Source of the DNA: Nostoc sp. CHAB 5834
Lineage (GTDB): Bacteria > Cyanobacteriota > Cyanobacteriia > Cyanobacteriales > Nostocaceae
Length of the DNA: 64,000 bases
Reading direction: 5' to 3'
Assembly (NCBI GenBank): GCA_020829485.1
Contig: JAIVFU010000001.1
Location: 1-64,000 of the forward strand
Part shown: positions 28,354 through 37,750 of the stretch, one piece after another
Layout of the letters: every line of letters begins with the position of its first letter
How positions within the stretch are numbered: the stretch's first letter is position 1
The notes under the pieces: generated by a model
The model's input: only the letters and a program-made list of their open reading frames with translations
Database searches by the model: none
Told to the model about the DNA's origin: nothing
Position numbers and translations under genes: made by a program

Positions 28354-28416
28354 CTTGTGGGGTGGGCATCCTGCCCGCCCTGAATATTGGACGGGTGCGG
28401 ACACCCATCCTACAAG
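28354..28416. repeat. 63-bp MITE-like inverted repeat (CTTGTGGGGTGGG family)
   Basis: Imperfect terminal arms CTTGTGGGGTGGGC and (reverse) CTTGTAGGATGGGT flank a GC-rich core, between two glycosyltransferase genes. Same family as 23313-23371 and 47621-47686. Confidence 0.75.
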
Positions 28417-28444
28417 ACAATTTTGGATGTTTTTTATTTCTCTA

Positions 28445-29437
28445 TCATTTAGAAATTTCTATTAATTTGTCTGCGAAAAAACCCGGAGTAAAACTAAGAG
28501 TAAGTGCCGCTATAGTTCGCACATCAAATTTTTGCTTATTCAACACTTGCCAAAAATAAGGACGTGCTGCGCCTATCTGTTCACTTCGTAGCAAACCAAT
28601 TCCCAAAGTGGTATTAGCTTCTAACCATTTCTGTTGAAAGTAACTTTTAAATTGCTCTAACCGAGTGTCTTGCATAAACACTTGATAACAAAACATTTCG
28701 CTTTTAGCTTTGCGGATTTTTGCCTGCACATCTCGACTACCACTGAGCATAGTGTCAGTTTGCTCATGGGCACGATATTGCGTCAATCTTTGTGGATAAT
28801 AGTAAGCACCGTAACCAGATATACAACAGAGATAAGTTAAATATAAATCCCACATCCCGCCAACTTCTGAGGGTATACTATCCCAATCGATAATATTATT
28901 ACGAATTACACAAGATGCAGCAGTGGGTATGCTTTTATCTACCAATCCAATTTTATAAAAAGGTTGATGAATTCCTTTTGGTAGTTTGTCTCGCTTATAA
29001 CCGCGTGTATTTTCTTCAGTTCCAGCATTATTAATTATGCTATCTGCACCTATGATATATTGGTCGCAAAAAGCGAGAATTAACTCAGAATTTGCTTCTA
29101 GAGGTGGTACTAGCTTTGCTAAAAAATCTTCATTCCAGATATCATCATCATGAAGACTAGCAACATATTTACCTCGCGCCATGTTGAAGCCATGTTGCTG
29201 ATTAGCAATCATCCCCACATTTTGCTGATGCCGCCAAAATCTGATGCGTGAATCACCAAAAGATGCGACAAGTGCTTGAGGATTTTCTGAACTACAATTA
29301 TCAGAAACAATAATTTCGATATTTTGATAAGTTTGTTTTATAGCACTAGCGATCGCTTGCTTGAGATACTCTGGTCTATTATAGGTGGGGATAACAACGC
29401 TAACTAAAGGCTGTTGAGATTCTTGAGACGATGACAT
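28445..29437 (-). CDS. glycosyltransferase family 2 (HEP cluster)
   Basis: A 330-residue GT-A protein with VVIPTYNRPEYLKQAIASAI near the N-terminus, VSDNCSSENPQAL, and the DXD-type SLHDDDIWNEDF near residue 95. The rest is helical and less conserved. It lies within the HEP run; acceptor and donor are unknown. Confidence 0.87.
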   Translation of the reverse strand: MSSSQESQQPLVSVVIPTYNRPEYLKQAIASAIKQTYQNIEIIVSDNCSSENPQALVASFGDSRIRFWRHQQNVGMIANQQHGFNMARGKYVASLHDDDIWNEDFLAKLVPPLEANSELILAFCDQYIIGADSIINNAGTEENTRGYKRDKLPKGIHQPFYKIGLVDKSIPTAASCVIRNNIIDWDSIPSEVGGMWDLYLTYLCCISGYGAYYYPQRLTQYRAHEQTDTMLSGSRDVQAKIRKAKSEMFCYQVFMQDTRLEQFKSYFQQKWLEANTTLGIGLLRSEQIGAARPYFWQVLNKQKFDVRTIAALTLSFTPGFFADKLIEISK

Positions 29438-29495
29438 AGTTTTTCCTTTATATTTTATAGGTAAAAGATGGACAATTTGCTATACAAAACTAAGC

Positions 29496-30698
29496 TTATT
29501 TCGCTTGAGGAATGCTATATATTTTTTTCGCTATAGAAGGAAATTCAGCTATTGTTTTTGCATAAATTGTGCGGAGATTATTCACATGAGCATTCATGGT
29601 AAATTCCTTCATTAATAAACCATGACCTTGTTCGCCCATGTGTCGGCTTTTTTCATAATCTCCATACAAATTATGAATAGCATCAGCCAGCTTTTTGATA
29701 TCATTACCTGGAACAAGAATACCCGTTTCTCCATCTCGTAAATGTTCGGGAATACCTCCGACTGCACTACCAATTACAGGTCGATAACGAGAGTATGCTT
29801 CTAGAGTTACAAGACCGGCAGGCTCAGGCCAAACGCTAGGGAAGATGACTGCAAAACACTGTTCGTAAAGGTTATTTAATGTGTTGCGATCGCACCAACC
29901 ATGCCAAGTAATTCGGTTACTTAATCCGAGTGTATTTGCTAACCTTTCTAACCGTGGTCGTTCCCAGCCTTCACCTGCAATATCAAGTTGAATTTGCGGA
30001 TTTGTATGTATTAAGGTTTTGAGCAGCCATTCCAGACCTTTATCAGAAACAATCCGTCCAACAAACAAAATTCTATGATTTTGGTGAATATCTAAACTCA
30101 GGGGTGCAGTTGTTATTTTTGGTATGGAGATACCACAGTGTAGCGTTACAGTTTGCTCAGGTGGTACACCATTTTTAATCAACTCTTGACGCACGTATTC
30201 GCTATTAGCAACAAAAGTAATTTTTACCTTTTTTAAGGCATCTAATAACTGATGAGTAATTTGAAGTTCTTTAAGAGTTTTTAATGGTCTACGGCTACCA
30301 CATTGATCTACTAATTTACCCCAGGTACAACCTAAGTAAGAGAAATTGCGATCGCAGATTGTTCGCTGCCCAGCTAAATACTTTGTACCGCTAGGACAGT
30401 ATAATGAGTGATTATGAACGCTGAAAACTGTAGGACATTCGCCTGTAAGCTGCAAAAGTAAATCTGGGCTGTGGAGATGCAGCAACTTAAACTGACTTTG
30501 GTCAACATTATTAAGGGATCTTATCACGCGATCGCTAACTTCAGGTGGTCGATGTTCAAACAGAGAGGCTAAATAAGTTTCAACACCTCCGCCCTCGCCT
30601 ACATCAAAATTGGAGCATTGATAAATTAGGTCTTCTTCAAAAATACCTCTGTCCAATTGTTCATCATTTCGCTTGGTATCATTGATTGAGTTAAGCAT
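29496..30698 (-). CDS. glycosyltransferase family 4 (HEP cluster)
   Basis: A 400-residue GT-B protein. The N-domain begins late (CSNFDVGEGGGVETYLASL, about residues 29-47), so the first ~25 residues may not be native or a later start is used. The C-domain has RILFVGRIVSDKGLEWLLKT and the E-x7-E donor site WPEPAGLVTLEAYSRYRPV. Four Cys lie between residues 105 and 160, which is unusual for the family. Confidence 0.85.
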   Translation of the reverse strand: MLNSINDTKRNDEQLDRGIFEEDLIYQCSNFDVGEGGGVETYLASLFEHRPPEVSDRVIRSLNNVDQSQFKLLHLHSPDLLLQLTGECPTVFSVHNHSLYCPSGTKYLAGQRTICDRNFSYLGCTWGKLVDQCGSRRPLKTLKELQITHQLLDALKKVKITFVANSEYVRQELIKNGVPPEQTVTLHCGISIPKITTAPLSLDIHQNHRILFVGRIVSDKGLEWLLKTLIHTNPQIQLDIAGEGWERPRLERLANTLGLSNRITWHGWCDRNTLNNLYEQCFAVIFPSVWPEPAGLVTLEAYSRYRPVIGSAVGGIPEHLRDGETGILVPGNDIKKLADAIHNLYGDYEKSRHMGEQGHGLLMKEFTMNAHVNNLRTIYAKTIAEFPSIAKKIYSIPQAK

Positions 30699-30765
30699 TA
30701 ACCACCATTTTTTACGTTATTACTAATTACATCCCTCATCTAAATAGAGGTTTAAGTTCATCAAC

Positions 30766-31605
30766 TTATATGCCAATGTTAAACCAGAATTTGTGTCTTA
30801 CATCACTCACATAATGCCTGAGAGCAATGTTTTTACTTGCAGATTTATCTGGATAAATGAACTGATCTTCTACATTTAGAACATATTTTTTGGTGCATAA
30901 AGGCTTGCCATGATTGTAGTGCATTGTCAAATGGACAATTGTTTGTTCAGTAAAATAAGTAGGAGCTTCTTGAAGATTTGCTAAACGTTCGATAGCAAAA
31001 CTCCAGTCAAATTCATGCCTAAATAATATAAATCCACCATTTACAGGATTTGATTTTTCCGAATCATCATAAATAATGCGATCGTCTAGTGACATAGAAC
31101 AATCAGGTAGATAAAGAGAGTATTTTTCATCCGACTTACTCAAATCAATTAAATCAATTCCGCCGGGGAAAAATAAAATATCTGAATCAGTGTAAATCGT
31201 AGTTCCATTAACAGGAATTGACATTAATGCCGCTAACTTTTTGCCCAGAGGATGCAGTTTGGCATAATCAAGAACACATTGAGGTAAATCCGTTCTCAGG
31301 AAGTTTTGTAAAGGTATTACCTTAACGCAGGGATGGACGCGGCGGAGTAAATTACAACTAGACTCAGTATAACTGCCATCAGAAACTACAGCGAATGTAT
31401 CTGGAATGCCGATATGACGAATGAATGAGCGAATACTTGCTACTTGTTCTGGTAAATCACGTTCACATGAGAAGGCATAGACACTTATCGGAACTTGCCG
31501 AGTTTGTTTTATCGGAATACTGACAATCTGAGAAAGGACTGCTTTATACAAGGAACGATTAAATCTACCCTGAATTTTAGCAGTATGATAGCCTATATTT
31601 ACCAT
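30766..31605 (-). CDS. putative GT-A-fold glycosyltransferase
   Basis: A 279-residue protein with a DXD-containing strand TTIYTDSDILFFPGG (about residues 133-147) and later NGGFILFRHEFDW, the layout of nucleotide-diphospho-sugar transferases that use a metal-bound donor. It does not carry the GT2 N-terminal signature. It sits directly downstream of hepA in the polysaccharide run. The family is not identified precisely. Confidence 0.65.
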   Translation of the reverse strand: MVNIGYHTAKIQGRFNRSLYKAVLSQIVSIPIKQTRQVPISVYAFSCERDLPEQVASIRSFIRHIGIPDTFAVVSDGSYTESSCNLLRRVHPCVKVIPLQNFLRTDLPQCVLDYAKLHPLGKKLAALMSIPVNGTTIYTDSDILFFPGGIDLIDLSKSDEKYSLYLPDCSMSLDDRIIYDDSEKSNPVNGGFILFRHEFDWSFAIERLANLQEAPTYFTEQTIVHLTMHYNHGKPLCTKKYVLNVEDQFIYPDKSASKNIALRHYVSDVRHKFWFNIGI

Positions 31606-31655
31606 CTATTTTTCCTGGTTATATAAATAATTGAGTAGAGAAATTAATTCGTAAT

Positions 31656-31709
31656 TTACGAATTACGAATTACGTTAGCGGGGCGTAGCCTATTACGAAT
31701 TACGAATTA
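31656..31709. repeat. TTACGAA heptamers around the hepA stop codon
   Basis: Two TTACGAA copies, a GTAGCC-type repeat fragment, then two more copies. The right-hand copies provide the last residues (NS) and stop codon of hepA on the minus strand. Confidence 0.75.
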
Positions 31710-33541
31710 TAGTATTGCATCTGGTGATATTCCCAAAGCTTGCCTTTACGTCCGAGTAATTCTTGATATTTGCCCTGTTCTACTATCCTTCCTGCTTCTA
31801 AAACTACGACTTTATCGGCTTTAGCAATAGTAGAAAGACGGTGAGCGATCGCAATTACTGTTCTACCCACAGATAGCTTTTCTAATGAATCTTGAATTAA
31901 GCGCTCGGATACAGAATCTAAGGCACTAGTTGCTTCATCCAAAATCAAAATTTCTGGGTTCCTAAGTAGCGCCCGTGCGATAGCAATTCGCTGTCTTTGT
32001 CCTCCAGATAATCTAACACCCCGATCTCCCAATTGGGTATTAAAACCTTCGGGCATTTCTAAAATAAATTCCAGCGCATTCGCTAGTTTAGCAGCTTCTT
32101 GAATTTGCTCATTAGTGGCTTGTGGAGTACCATAAGCAATATTTTGCCAAACATCAGTATTGAAGATAAAAGTATCTTGACTGACGACAGCTATTTGACG
32201 ACGGAGAGAGTTAATTTCAAACAGCCGGATATCAAGTTCATCGATATAAATATTTCCTTCTGTAGCATTATAAAAGCGGGGAATTAAATCAGCAAGAGTT
32301 GTTTTACCAGCCCCAGAGGCTCCGACTAATGCAGTCATTTTACCCTTTTCAATGGTTAGGGTAACATTATGCAATACTATATTTTTGTCATCGTAGCCAA
32401 AATCTACAGATACTAAATTTATTGCTCTTTCTAAAGCTTTAAACTCAAGCATTCCATTCTGAAAATAGTTTTTATCATCACTTCTGAGCAGATTTTTAAT
32501 GTTGTCTGCCGAGCCATGTAGAGTACTGAGAAATGCTCGTGTGCCATTAATATCTTGAACAAATGGGACGAAGCGAAATAGTACAAAGAAAAATGTTAGC
32601 AAAGAAGCAACTTGTAGCGTTCCATTACTAACCAGGCTAGTGAATGCCAAAATAATCATTCCCACCAACACGGTAGTAGCTACGCCTTCGGCAATCGGTT
32701 TAACAAGTGTCCAAGTGAATACAACTTTAGTTGTAGTACTTACTACCTTGTCGCTAGCTTTGTAATAACGCTGGCGCTCAAATTCTTGAGTACCACAGGA
32801 ATGAACTGTGCGAATGCCATTAATAAATTCTATGGCTGTTGATGTAAAATTAGCATTAGCAGTTGTCATGCCAAAACTTGATTCTCTGACTCTGGCATTC
32901 AGATTAGATAACCCTACACCTAAAAGTGTAAATAGTAATGCTGAAATCACAGTCAGTTGCCATGAGATCAAAAACATTGATATTAAGTAGACAAGAGTTG
33001 TGATTCCCCTAGTTACTAAAAAGGCTGCGCCACTGAAACCCTGTCTTATCCTTTCAATTTCTGTGGTTATTGTGTTAATTAGTTCGCCAGAACGAGTTTT
33101 AGCAAAGTAACTTAACGATAAGGATTGTAACTGTTCAAAAATTTGCTTGCGTAAGCGATCGCCAAAATGCAGTTGAGATAATTCAGTATAAACTTGTCCA
33201 AAATAATTGAAGGCAACACGTAACCAAGTACTCAATAAAATCAGCGAAGATACCCGGTATAGACGATTAATTGGCGATGAATTAGCTCCCAATACCAAAT
33301 TATCGAACCATTCTATTCCTGTTTGGACAGGTTTAGCGTCGGGACTAGTTAAGCTTTGCAAAAATGAAAGTAAAAAACCAATACTTACACCTTCAAAAGT
33401 GGCCGCTAGAATCGAGAATGTCAGAGCTAAAATTACAATCTTGCGAAAGTGTTTAAATTCTCGCAATAGCAAATAGTTGTCTTGCCAAAAGCTGGAAGCT
33501 TTAAGCAGACTCCGAAGTTTTTGAGGAAATTGGAAATGCAT
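31700..33541 (-). CDS. hepA: HepA, ABC exporter for heterocyst envelope polysaccharide
   Basis: A 613-residue half-transporter, close in length to Anabaena HepA (~607). Six membrane segments occupy about residues 30-320; the ATPase domain has Walker A GASGAGKT, signature LSGGQRQRIAIARAL, Walker B ILILDEATSALD and the switch IAHRLST. The starting segment (FPQKLRSLLKASSFWQDNYL) and the position beside hepC and a Wzc-like gene support HepA, needed in Anabaena sp. PCC 7120 for the polysaccharide layer of the heterocyst envelope and for nitrogen fixation in air. The last residues come from a heptamer repeat. Confidence 0.88.
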   Translation of the reverse strand: MHFQFPQKLRSLLKASSFWQDNYLLLREFKHFRKIVILALTFSILAATFEGVSIGFLLSFLQSLTSPDAKPVQTGIEWFDNLVLGANSSPINRLYRVSSLILLSTWLRVAFNYFGQVYTELSQLHFGDRLRKQIFEQLQSLSLSYFAKTRSGELINTITTEIERIRQGFSGAAFLVTRGITTLVYLISMFLISWQLTVISALLFTLLGVGLSNLNARVRESSFGMTTANANFTSTAIEFINGIRTVHSCGTQEFERQRYYKASDKVVSTTTKVVFTWTLVKPIAEGVATTVLVGMIILAFTSLVSNGTLQVASLLTFFFVLFRFVPFVQDINGTRAFLSTLHGSADNIKNLLRSDDKNYFQNGMLEFKALERAINLVSVDFGYDDKNIVLHNVTLTIEKGKMTALVGASGAGKTTLADLIPRFYNATEGNIYIDELDIRLFEINSLRRQIAVVSQDTFIFNTDVWQNIAYGTPQATNEQIQEAAKLANALEFILEMPEGFNTQLGDRGVRLSGGQRQRIAIARALLRNPEILILDEATSALDSVSERLIQDSLEKLSVGRTVIAIAHRLSTIAKADKVVVLEAGRIVEQGKYQELLGRKGKLWEYHQMQYYNS

Positions 33542-33779
33542 GGATTTTATAATAATAGTTTGGCAAGGTAGATAGACCGATTTAGCCTCAGTGCGGTAGA
33601 TGAAACCATCAATTACCGCACAGATAGATTAACGTGAGTTCGACAAGTCTTATTTGACCTCTCCCCCAACCCCTCTCCGACACGGAGAGGGGAGCAAAAA
33701 GCTTAATTTTTCGTTGCTCCTTCCTTTCCGTTTCCCAGAGGGAGGCTGGGAGGGAGAGGTTCATCAAACTCACATTAAA
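33542..33779. other. hepC-hepA spacer with CTCTCC palindromic repeat
   Basis: 238 bases containing a CCCCTCTCCGACACGGAGAG-type inverted repeat and a second CCCAGAGGGAGGCTGGGAGG stretch. No NtcA site (GTA-N8-TAC) was seen on inspection. Confidence 0.5.
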
Positions 33780-34490
33780 TTACAGTGTTTGGCTATCTAG
33801 ATGTAACAAGTGAGATTGTGCTTCTACTTCCCACGAAGCTTTAATTTCTGGTAATTTATTTAGTTGTACTGCATCTTCTAAAGTCCAACAACGAAATCCG
33901 GTTAAACTCATGTCACCCCGTAGCACGTTAAATAACTGGGGCAGATTATCGAGATTGGATTTACTCATCCAACGCCCTAGCGCTGTAGTGTTTTGCGTGC
34001 GAAACCTCATTGCCCGAAACAGCTTACCCCGTTCTCCAACACGCCACTCACGGCAAAAAATTGACCCTGGCGAGTAAACCTGCATTAACACAATCAATCC
34101 CAACATGACTGGACTTACTAATAGCAATAACACCAAAGCAGCAATCCAATCAATTAGTCGCCAGAAGGGTTGGTTAGACAGTTTATTGCTAGCGGCTATG
34201 CTTAGAAATATTGGCTTTTGAGCTTCTTCACATGCATCTGCCCAAAACTTGAGCAAAGCCTCACCCAGTTTGGGATCTATGCTTACCAAACTTACCGGAG
34301 AATGTTCTAAGCATTCTACTAGCGATCGCTTACTATTTAATGAAGGCAGATATGGTTGCTTAACTCGTCCAAGCGGCTTCACCAACAGCTTACCCCGTCG
34401 CCACTGGAGTGTGCAGTACCCACGATTATCTTGGTGTTCCTGGGTTACATCATATAAATTCTCTAGAGTTGGAATTATTGAAGTTGTCAT
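33780..34490 (-). CDS. hepC: HepC, sugar-phosphate transferase-like protein
   Basis: A 236-residue protein with an N-terminal soluble part (~110 residues), one membrane segment (WIAALVLLLLVSPVMLGLIV, about 115-134), then the bacterial sugar transferase (WcaJ/RfbP-type) domain with GSIFCREWRVGERGKLFRAM, LDNLPQLFNVLRGDMSLTGF. Such enzymes load the first sugar phosphate onto undecaprenyl phosphate. The small size, atypical N-terminus and position next to hepA match HepC, which in Anabaena is required for heterocyst envelope polysaccharide. Confidence 0.87.
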   Translation of the reverse strand: MTTSIIPTLENLYDVTQEHQDNRGYCTLQWRRGKLLVKPLGRVKQPYLPSLNSKRSLVECLEHSPVSLVSIDPKLGEALLKFWADACEEAQKPIFLSIAASNKLSNQPFWRLIDWIAALVLLLLVSPVMLGLIVLMQVYSPGSIFCREWRVGERGKLFRAMRFRTQNTTALGRWMSKSNLDNLPQLFNVLRGDMSLTGFRCWTLEDAVQLNKLPEIKASWEVEAQSHLLHLDSQTL

Positions 34491-34655
34491 AATGTCTTTG
34501 GGTTTATACAGGAGTGAATTGCTGAGGCGTTATCAAAGGCTATCAATGCCAAAGACCCAAATCCGAATCTTGTTTGTCACTCAAAAAAGTTGGAGATAAT
34601 TGAGGGCAAAATATGTTAGGGAACTCCAAGAAATAAAAACAACCGCTTGAAGTTG

Positions 34656-34718
34656 TTGACTGTTGACTGTTGACTGTTGACTGTTGACTGTTGACTGTTG
34701 ACTGTTGACTGTTGACTG
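34656..34718. repeat. TTGACTG heptamer tandem repeat, 9 copies
   Basis: Nine perfect head-to-tail copies of TTGACTG (63 bases) upstream of hepC. Each unit contains TTGAC, resembling a -35 element, so the array offers repeated possible promoter halves. Confidence 0.95.
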
Positions 34719-35146
34719 TGAACAGTGGGATATTTTTTTATTTGGAAGTCCCTCAGCCAAGCACACATTGTGCAGAAATCTGCTGGTGTAGAGGTGTACA
34801 AATCAACGTTACTATCAATATTCATGAGCAATCAGTATTTTCCGGTAACTACTGACAGTAGAAAAGTGTAGAGGTAAATTACCCATGAATCTATATCGAC
34901 GTTTAATTGCACTGAGGTGTTTTTTGTATCGATATATTTAACAAAACCAGTCCCCTGTTGTCTTCTAGCCTTTATGAAGGTGCTTTAATCTCTAGAATAT
35001 AAGAGTATGTAGAAATAGCGATCGCTCAAATAAATTCTTTATTTACTCTTTAAAGAGCCAGTGATTTCTCGGAAAAGCTATAAAGATAGTATAAATATAC
35101 TGATTTTTTCCTGAGCGCAATAAAATTAAATTTTGTTCATAAAAAA

Positions 35147-35176
35147 CGTAGGGTAGCACAGCTGTGCTACCCTACG
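35147..35176. repeat. 30-bp perfect palindrome
   Basis: CGTAGGGTAGCACAG followed immediately by its reverse complement, between the Wzc-like gene and hepC. It may act as a hairpin or mobile repeat. Confidence 0.85.
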
Positions 35177-35396
35177 TGTTGCATTTAATATGAATAGATC
35201 CTGACTTTTCACGGTATTTGGAAAACCTCTCTCTAAATCTCTCTCCTAAAAGGAGAGAGACTTTGAATTTTCCCCCTTCCCGTGTCGGGAAGGGGGTTAG
35301 GGGGTTAGGTCTTTGTGGGCTTTTCCATATAACTTGAATTGTCAAGAATAGCCCCAACTCCTTAAAGAAGTCGGGGATCTATCGTCGCCGTACTAA

Positions 35397-37643
35397 CTAC
35401 TTTTCCACAGCTTGGCGCAGAGCTAATTGCTGTTGTTTGATATAAGGTACGTAATTACTACTATTTGATACCCCATTAGCTACAACCCCAATCAGATTTA
35501 ACTTACTCAGCATGGCTGTAGCTTGACTAAGCTGACTTCGCGTCACAATACCAATGCTTGCCACCATAACCACGCTACGACAAGATGATGCGGTAAGCAT
35601 AGCATCCACCAAACCGAGAACTGGGGGAGCATCTATGAGTACCAAATCATAGTTTTCCTCAAATGCTGACATTAATTCCATCATCCGAGGGGAACTCAAC
35701 AGATTAGCTGGGTCAGCAGGTCTGGGGCCGGCGGTCAAAATATCGATGTAGGCGGAACCTGAGTATTGAAGACTAATTTGGTTGGGTAGAGTTGCATCAC
35801 TAGCCAATAGAGTTGAAAGCCCCTGTTCATTAGGAAGATTCAGTTGCTCGTGCAGACTGGGATCGCGTAAATTGGCATCAATCAGCAGTACTCTTTTGTG
35901 TAAACGGGCAGCACTCATCGCCAAACCCAACGCCAAAGCTGACTTACCCTCATCGGGTAAAGCTGAGGTAATCATCAAAGATTTTAAGTTAGCAACAGTA
36001 TTTAAAAGTTCAATGTTTTTGTAAATCAGATCCAGCGATTCCCAGCGCGGTGGAGATTGCAATACCTGAATTGTCCAAGGGGCGAGAACTTCTGGCTTAC
36101 CAAAGGGCAACTTGATCATTGATTCTCTGGGTTTGGCTGGCGGTAATTTGGGAGTTGTTCCCAACAACGGCATAGCCATTTGCTTCTCCAACTCAGCAGT
36201 GGTGTGAACTGCATCATCAGCCGATTCTCGAATAAAGGCAGCAATGCCTCCTAACATAAACCCAACCACAGCACCTAACAGCAAGTTCTGTTGCAGATTG
36301 GGGCCTAATTGTCCGCCTTTTTGAGGTTCTTCCACAACTTCCCAATTAAATCCACCCTTGGAAAGTTCTTGCCGTAATTGCTGTTCTGCTCTTAAAAGCT
36401 GCTCTAACCTTTCCCGGCTAAATTGCAACTGCGGTAGCATTCGATTGTAATAAGCCAAAAGAGGCGGGAAGCGTTTGATTTCAAAACGTAGCTCGTTTTC
36501 TTTTTGGGCTAAAGTTTGATCACGAGCAGTTAAAGCAACTATATTTGTCTGTGTTTCTACTAACTGACCAGCTAGGCTGAGATCAATTTGACCGAGTTGC
36601 CCTTTTTCGAGAAGAGAGTCTCCAGAAGCAAATGCACCAGCAGATTTTCCGCCTAAAGTTCTTCCTACTTCTTGTTGCAATAATTCCTTCTGGCTTTGAA
36701 GCTGTTCTTTGAGCTTTTGCACACTCGGAGTTTGATCTGTAAAGCGTAAGCGTTCTTGTGCTAGTGCCAGTTCGCTTTTTTGGATTTCATTCAGTAAGCC
36801 TTGATAGCGAGTAGATTGACTCAGACGAGAAGCAACTAGAGCATTTTGAGGAGAACGGTTAAGTTGTTCTTCTAAAGATTTTTGGCGTGCTAAAGCTTCG
36901 CCATACTGGGCACGAGTTGTCTGTCTTTCTTGGGCAATATTATTTAAAGCTGTCTCAATCGCTTTGGCCTGTGACTCTGGATCAATTAAATTCTGATTTC
37001 TGCGAAATCTTTGTAAATTTGTCTCAGCCGCGTTTACTTCTTCACTCGCTTTACTTAACTGTTCCCTAATAATTTGCAGACCTTTTTGTAACCGCGAATT
37101 CTGTTGTTGTTTATTATATTCCACATAAACTTGTCGAATTGCGCTCAGAACTTTTTGTGTCTTTTCTGGATCTCCAGCAGTGTATTCAACTTGAAATATT
37201 TTAGTAGCGACATTATCTTCTTTGCTCCTTAATTGAGTTAAGACTAAGGAAGCTTTAATTTCACCTGAACTTATATCTGGATAATCAGACTGAAGTTTAT
37301 CAACTGCTTTTTGGATAAGTCCTGAACTCTGCATCAAGTTAAGCTGAGTTGCAGTATCTATGACTACATCAGAATCAGTGAACTGGTTGTCTAACCCCGC
37401 ACCTTCTTTTTTCCCTTGATAGTTTGGTTCTACTAGCAGTTGCATGGAACTTTTATAAGTTGGTTTGGTTTTAAAAGTTACTATGCCTGCAATAGCAATA
37501 GAAGTAATTAATACTGCTAGAAACCAAGGAAATCTTCGCACAAATACGGCAAACAATTGTCCGTAGCTTGGTTCAGTTTCAGAAACTTGAGTTATATGAG
37601 GATTTAGACTACTTTGAACCACTTTTATTATCCTTGTCTTCAA
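35397..37643 (-). CDS. Wzc-type polysaccharide co-polymerase / tyrosine autokinase
   Basis: A 748-residue inner-membrane protein. The N-terminal Wzz domain (first membrane segment about residues 34-52) is followed by a long periplasmic coiled coil (about 165-430) and a second membrane segment near 455. The C-terminal BY-kinase has Walker A ALPDEGKSALA, Walker A' VLLIDANLRDPS and Walker B LVLIDAPP. The tail has only two tyrosines (NYVPYIKQQ). It controls chain length and export of polysaccharide made by the Wzy pathway, and occupies the position of the Wzc-like gene next to hepC in the Anabaena HEP island. Confidence 0.9.
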   Translation of the reverse strand: MKTRIIKVVQSSLNPHITQVSETEPSYGQLFAVFVRRFPWFLAVLITSIAIAGIVTFKTKPTYKSSMQLLVEPNYQGKKEGAGLDNQFTDSDVVIDTATQLNLMQSSGLIQKAVDKLQSDYPDISSGEIKASLVLTQLRSKEDNVATKIFQVEYTAGDPEKTQKVLSAIRQVYVEYNKQQQNSRLQKGLQIIREQLSKASEEVNAAETNLQRFRRNQNLIDPESQAKAIETALNNIAQERQTTRAQYGEALARQKSLEEQLNRSPQNALVASRLSQSTRYQGLLNEIQKSELALAQERLRFTDQTPSVQKLKEQLQSQKELLQQEVGRTLGGKSAGAFASGDSLLEKGQLGQIDLSLAGQLVETQTNIVALTARDQTLAQKENELRFEIKRFPPLLAYYNRMLPQLQFSRERLEQLLRAEQQLRQELSKGGFNWEVVEEPQKGGQLGPNLQQNLLLGAVVGFMLGGIAAFIRESADDAVHTTAELEKQMAMPLLGTTPKLPPAKPRESMIKLPFGKPEVLAPWTIQVLQSPPRWESLDLIYKNIELLNTVANLKSLMITSALPDEGKSALALGLAMSAARLHKRVLLIDANLRDPSLHEQLNLPNEQGLSTLLASDATLPNQISLQYSGSAYIDILTAGPRPADPANLLSSPRMMELMSAFEENYDLVLIDAPPVLGLVDAMLTASSCRSVVMVASIGIVTRSQLSQATAMLSKLNLIGVVANGVSNSSNYVPYIKQQQLALRQAVEK

Positions 37644-37750
37644 GACTTACGCTAAGAGATTCTCCGAAGAATACCTATTTGTTTTACGAACCGCCAAGGA
37701 GGAGAGAGAAAAATAAATAGGTAATCTTATAGGGGCAAGAGATTAGGGAA

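Larger units (their letters stand above)
34491..35396. other. long spacer upstream of hepC
   Basis: 906 bases between the Wzc-like gene and hepC, the largest gap in the polysaccharide run. It holds a nine-copy heptamer array (34656-34718), a 30-bp perfect palindrome (35147-35176) and a CTCTCTCC-type inverted repeat (about 35225-35310). It probably carries the hepC/hepA promoter, but no specific site could be assigned. Confidence 0.55.

Noticed and set aside
34581..34831. Minus-strand frames over the TTGACTG array
   Set aside because: Produced by the tandem heptamers (repeating TVNSQQS); no gene features.
33542..35396. NtcA binding sites (GTA-N8-TAC) near hepA and hepC
   Set aside because: Candidates such as GTAGAGGTGTAC and GTAGAGGTAAATTAC near 34785-34885 have 6- and 9-base spacing, not 8.
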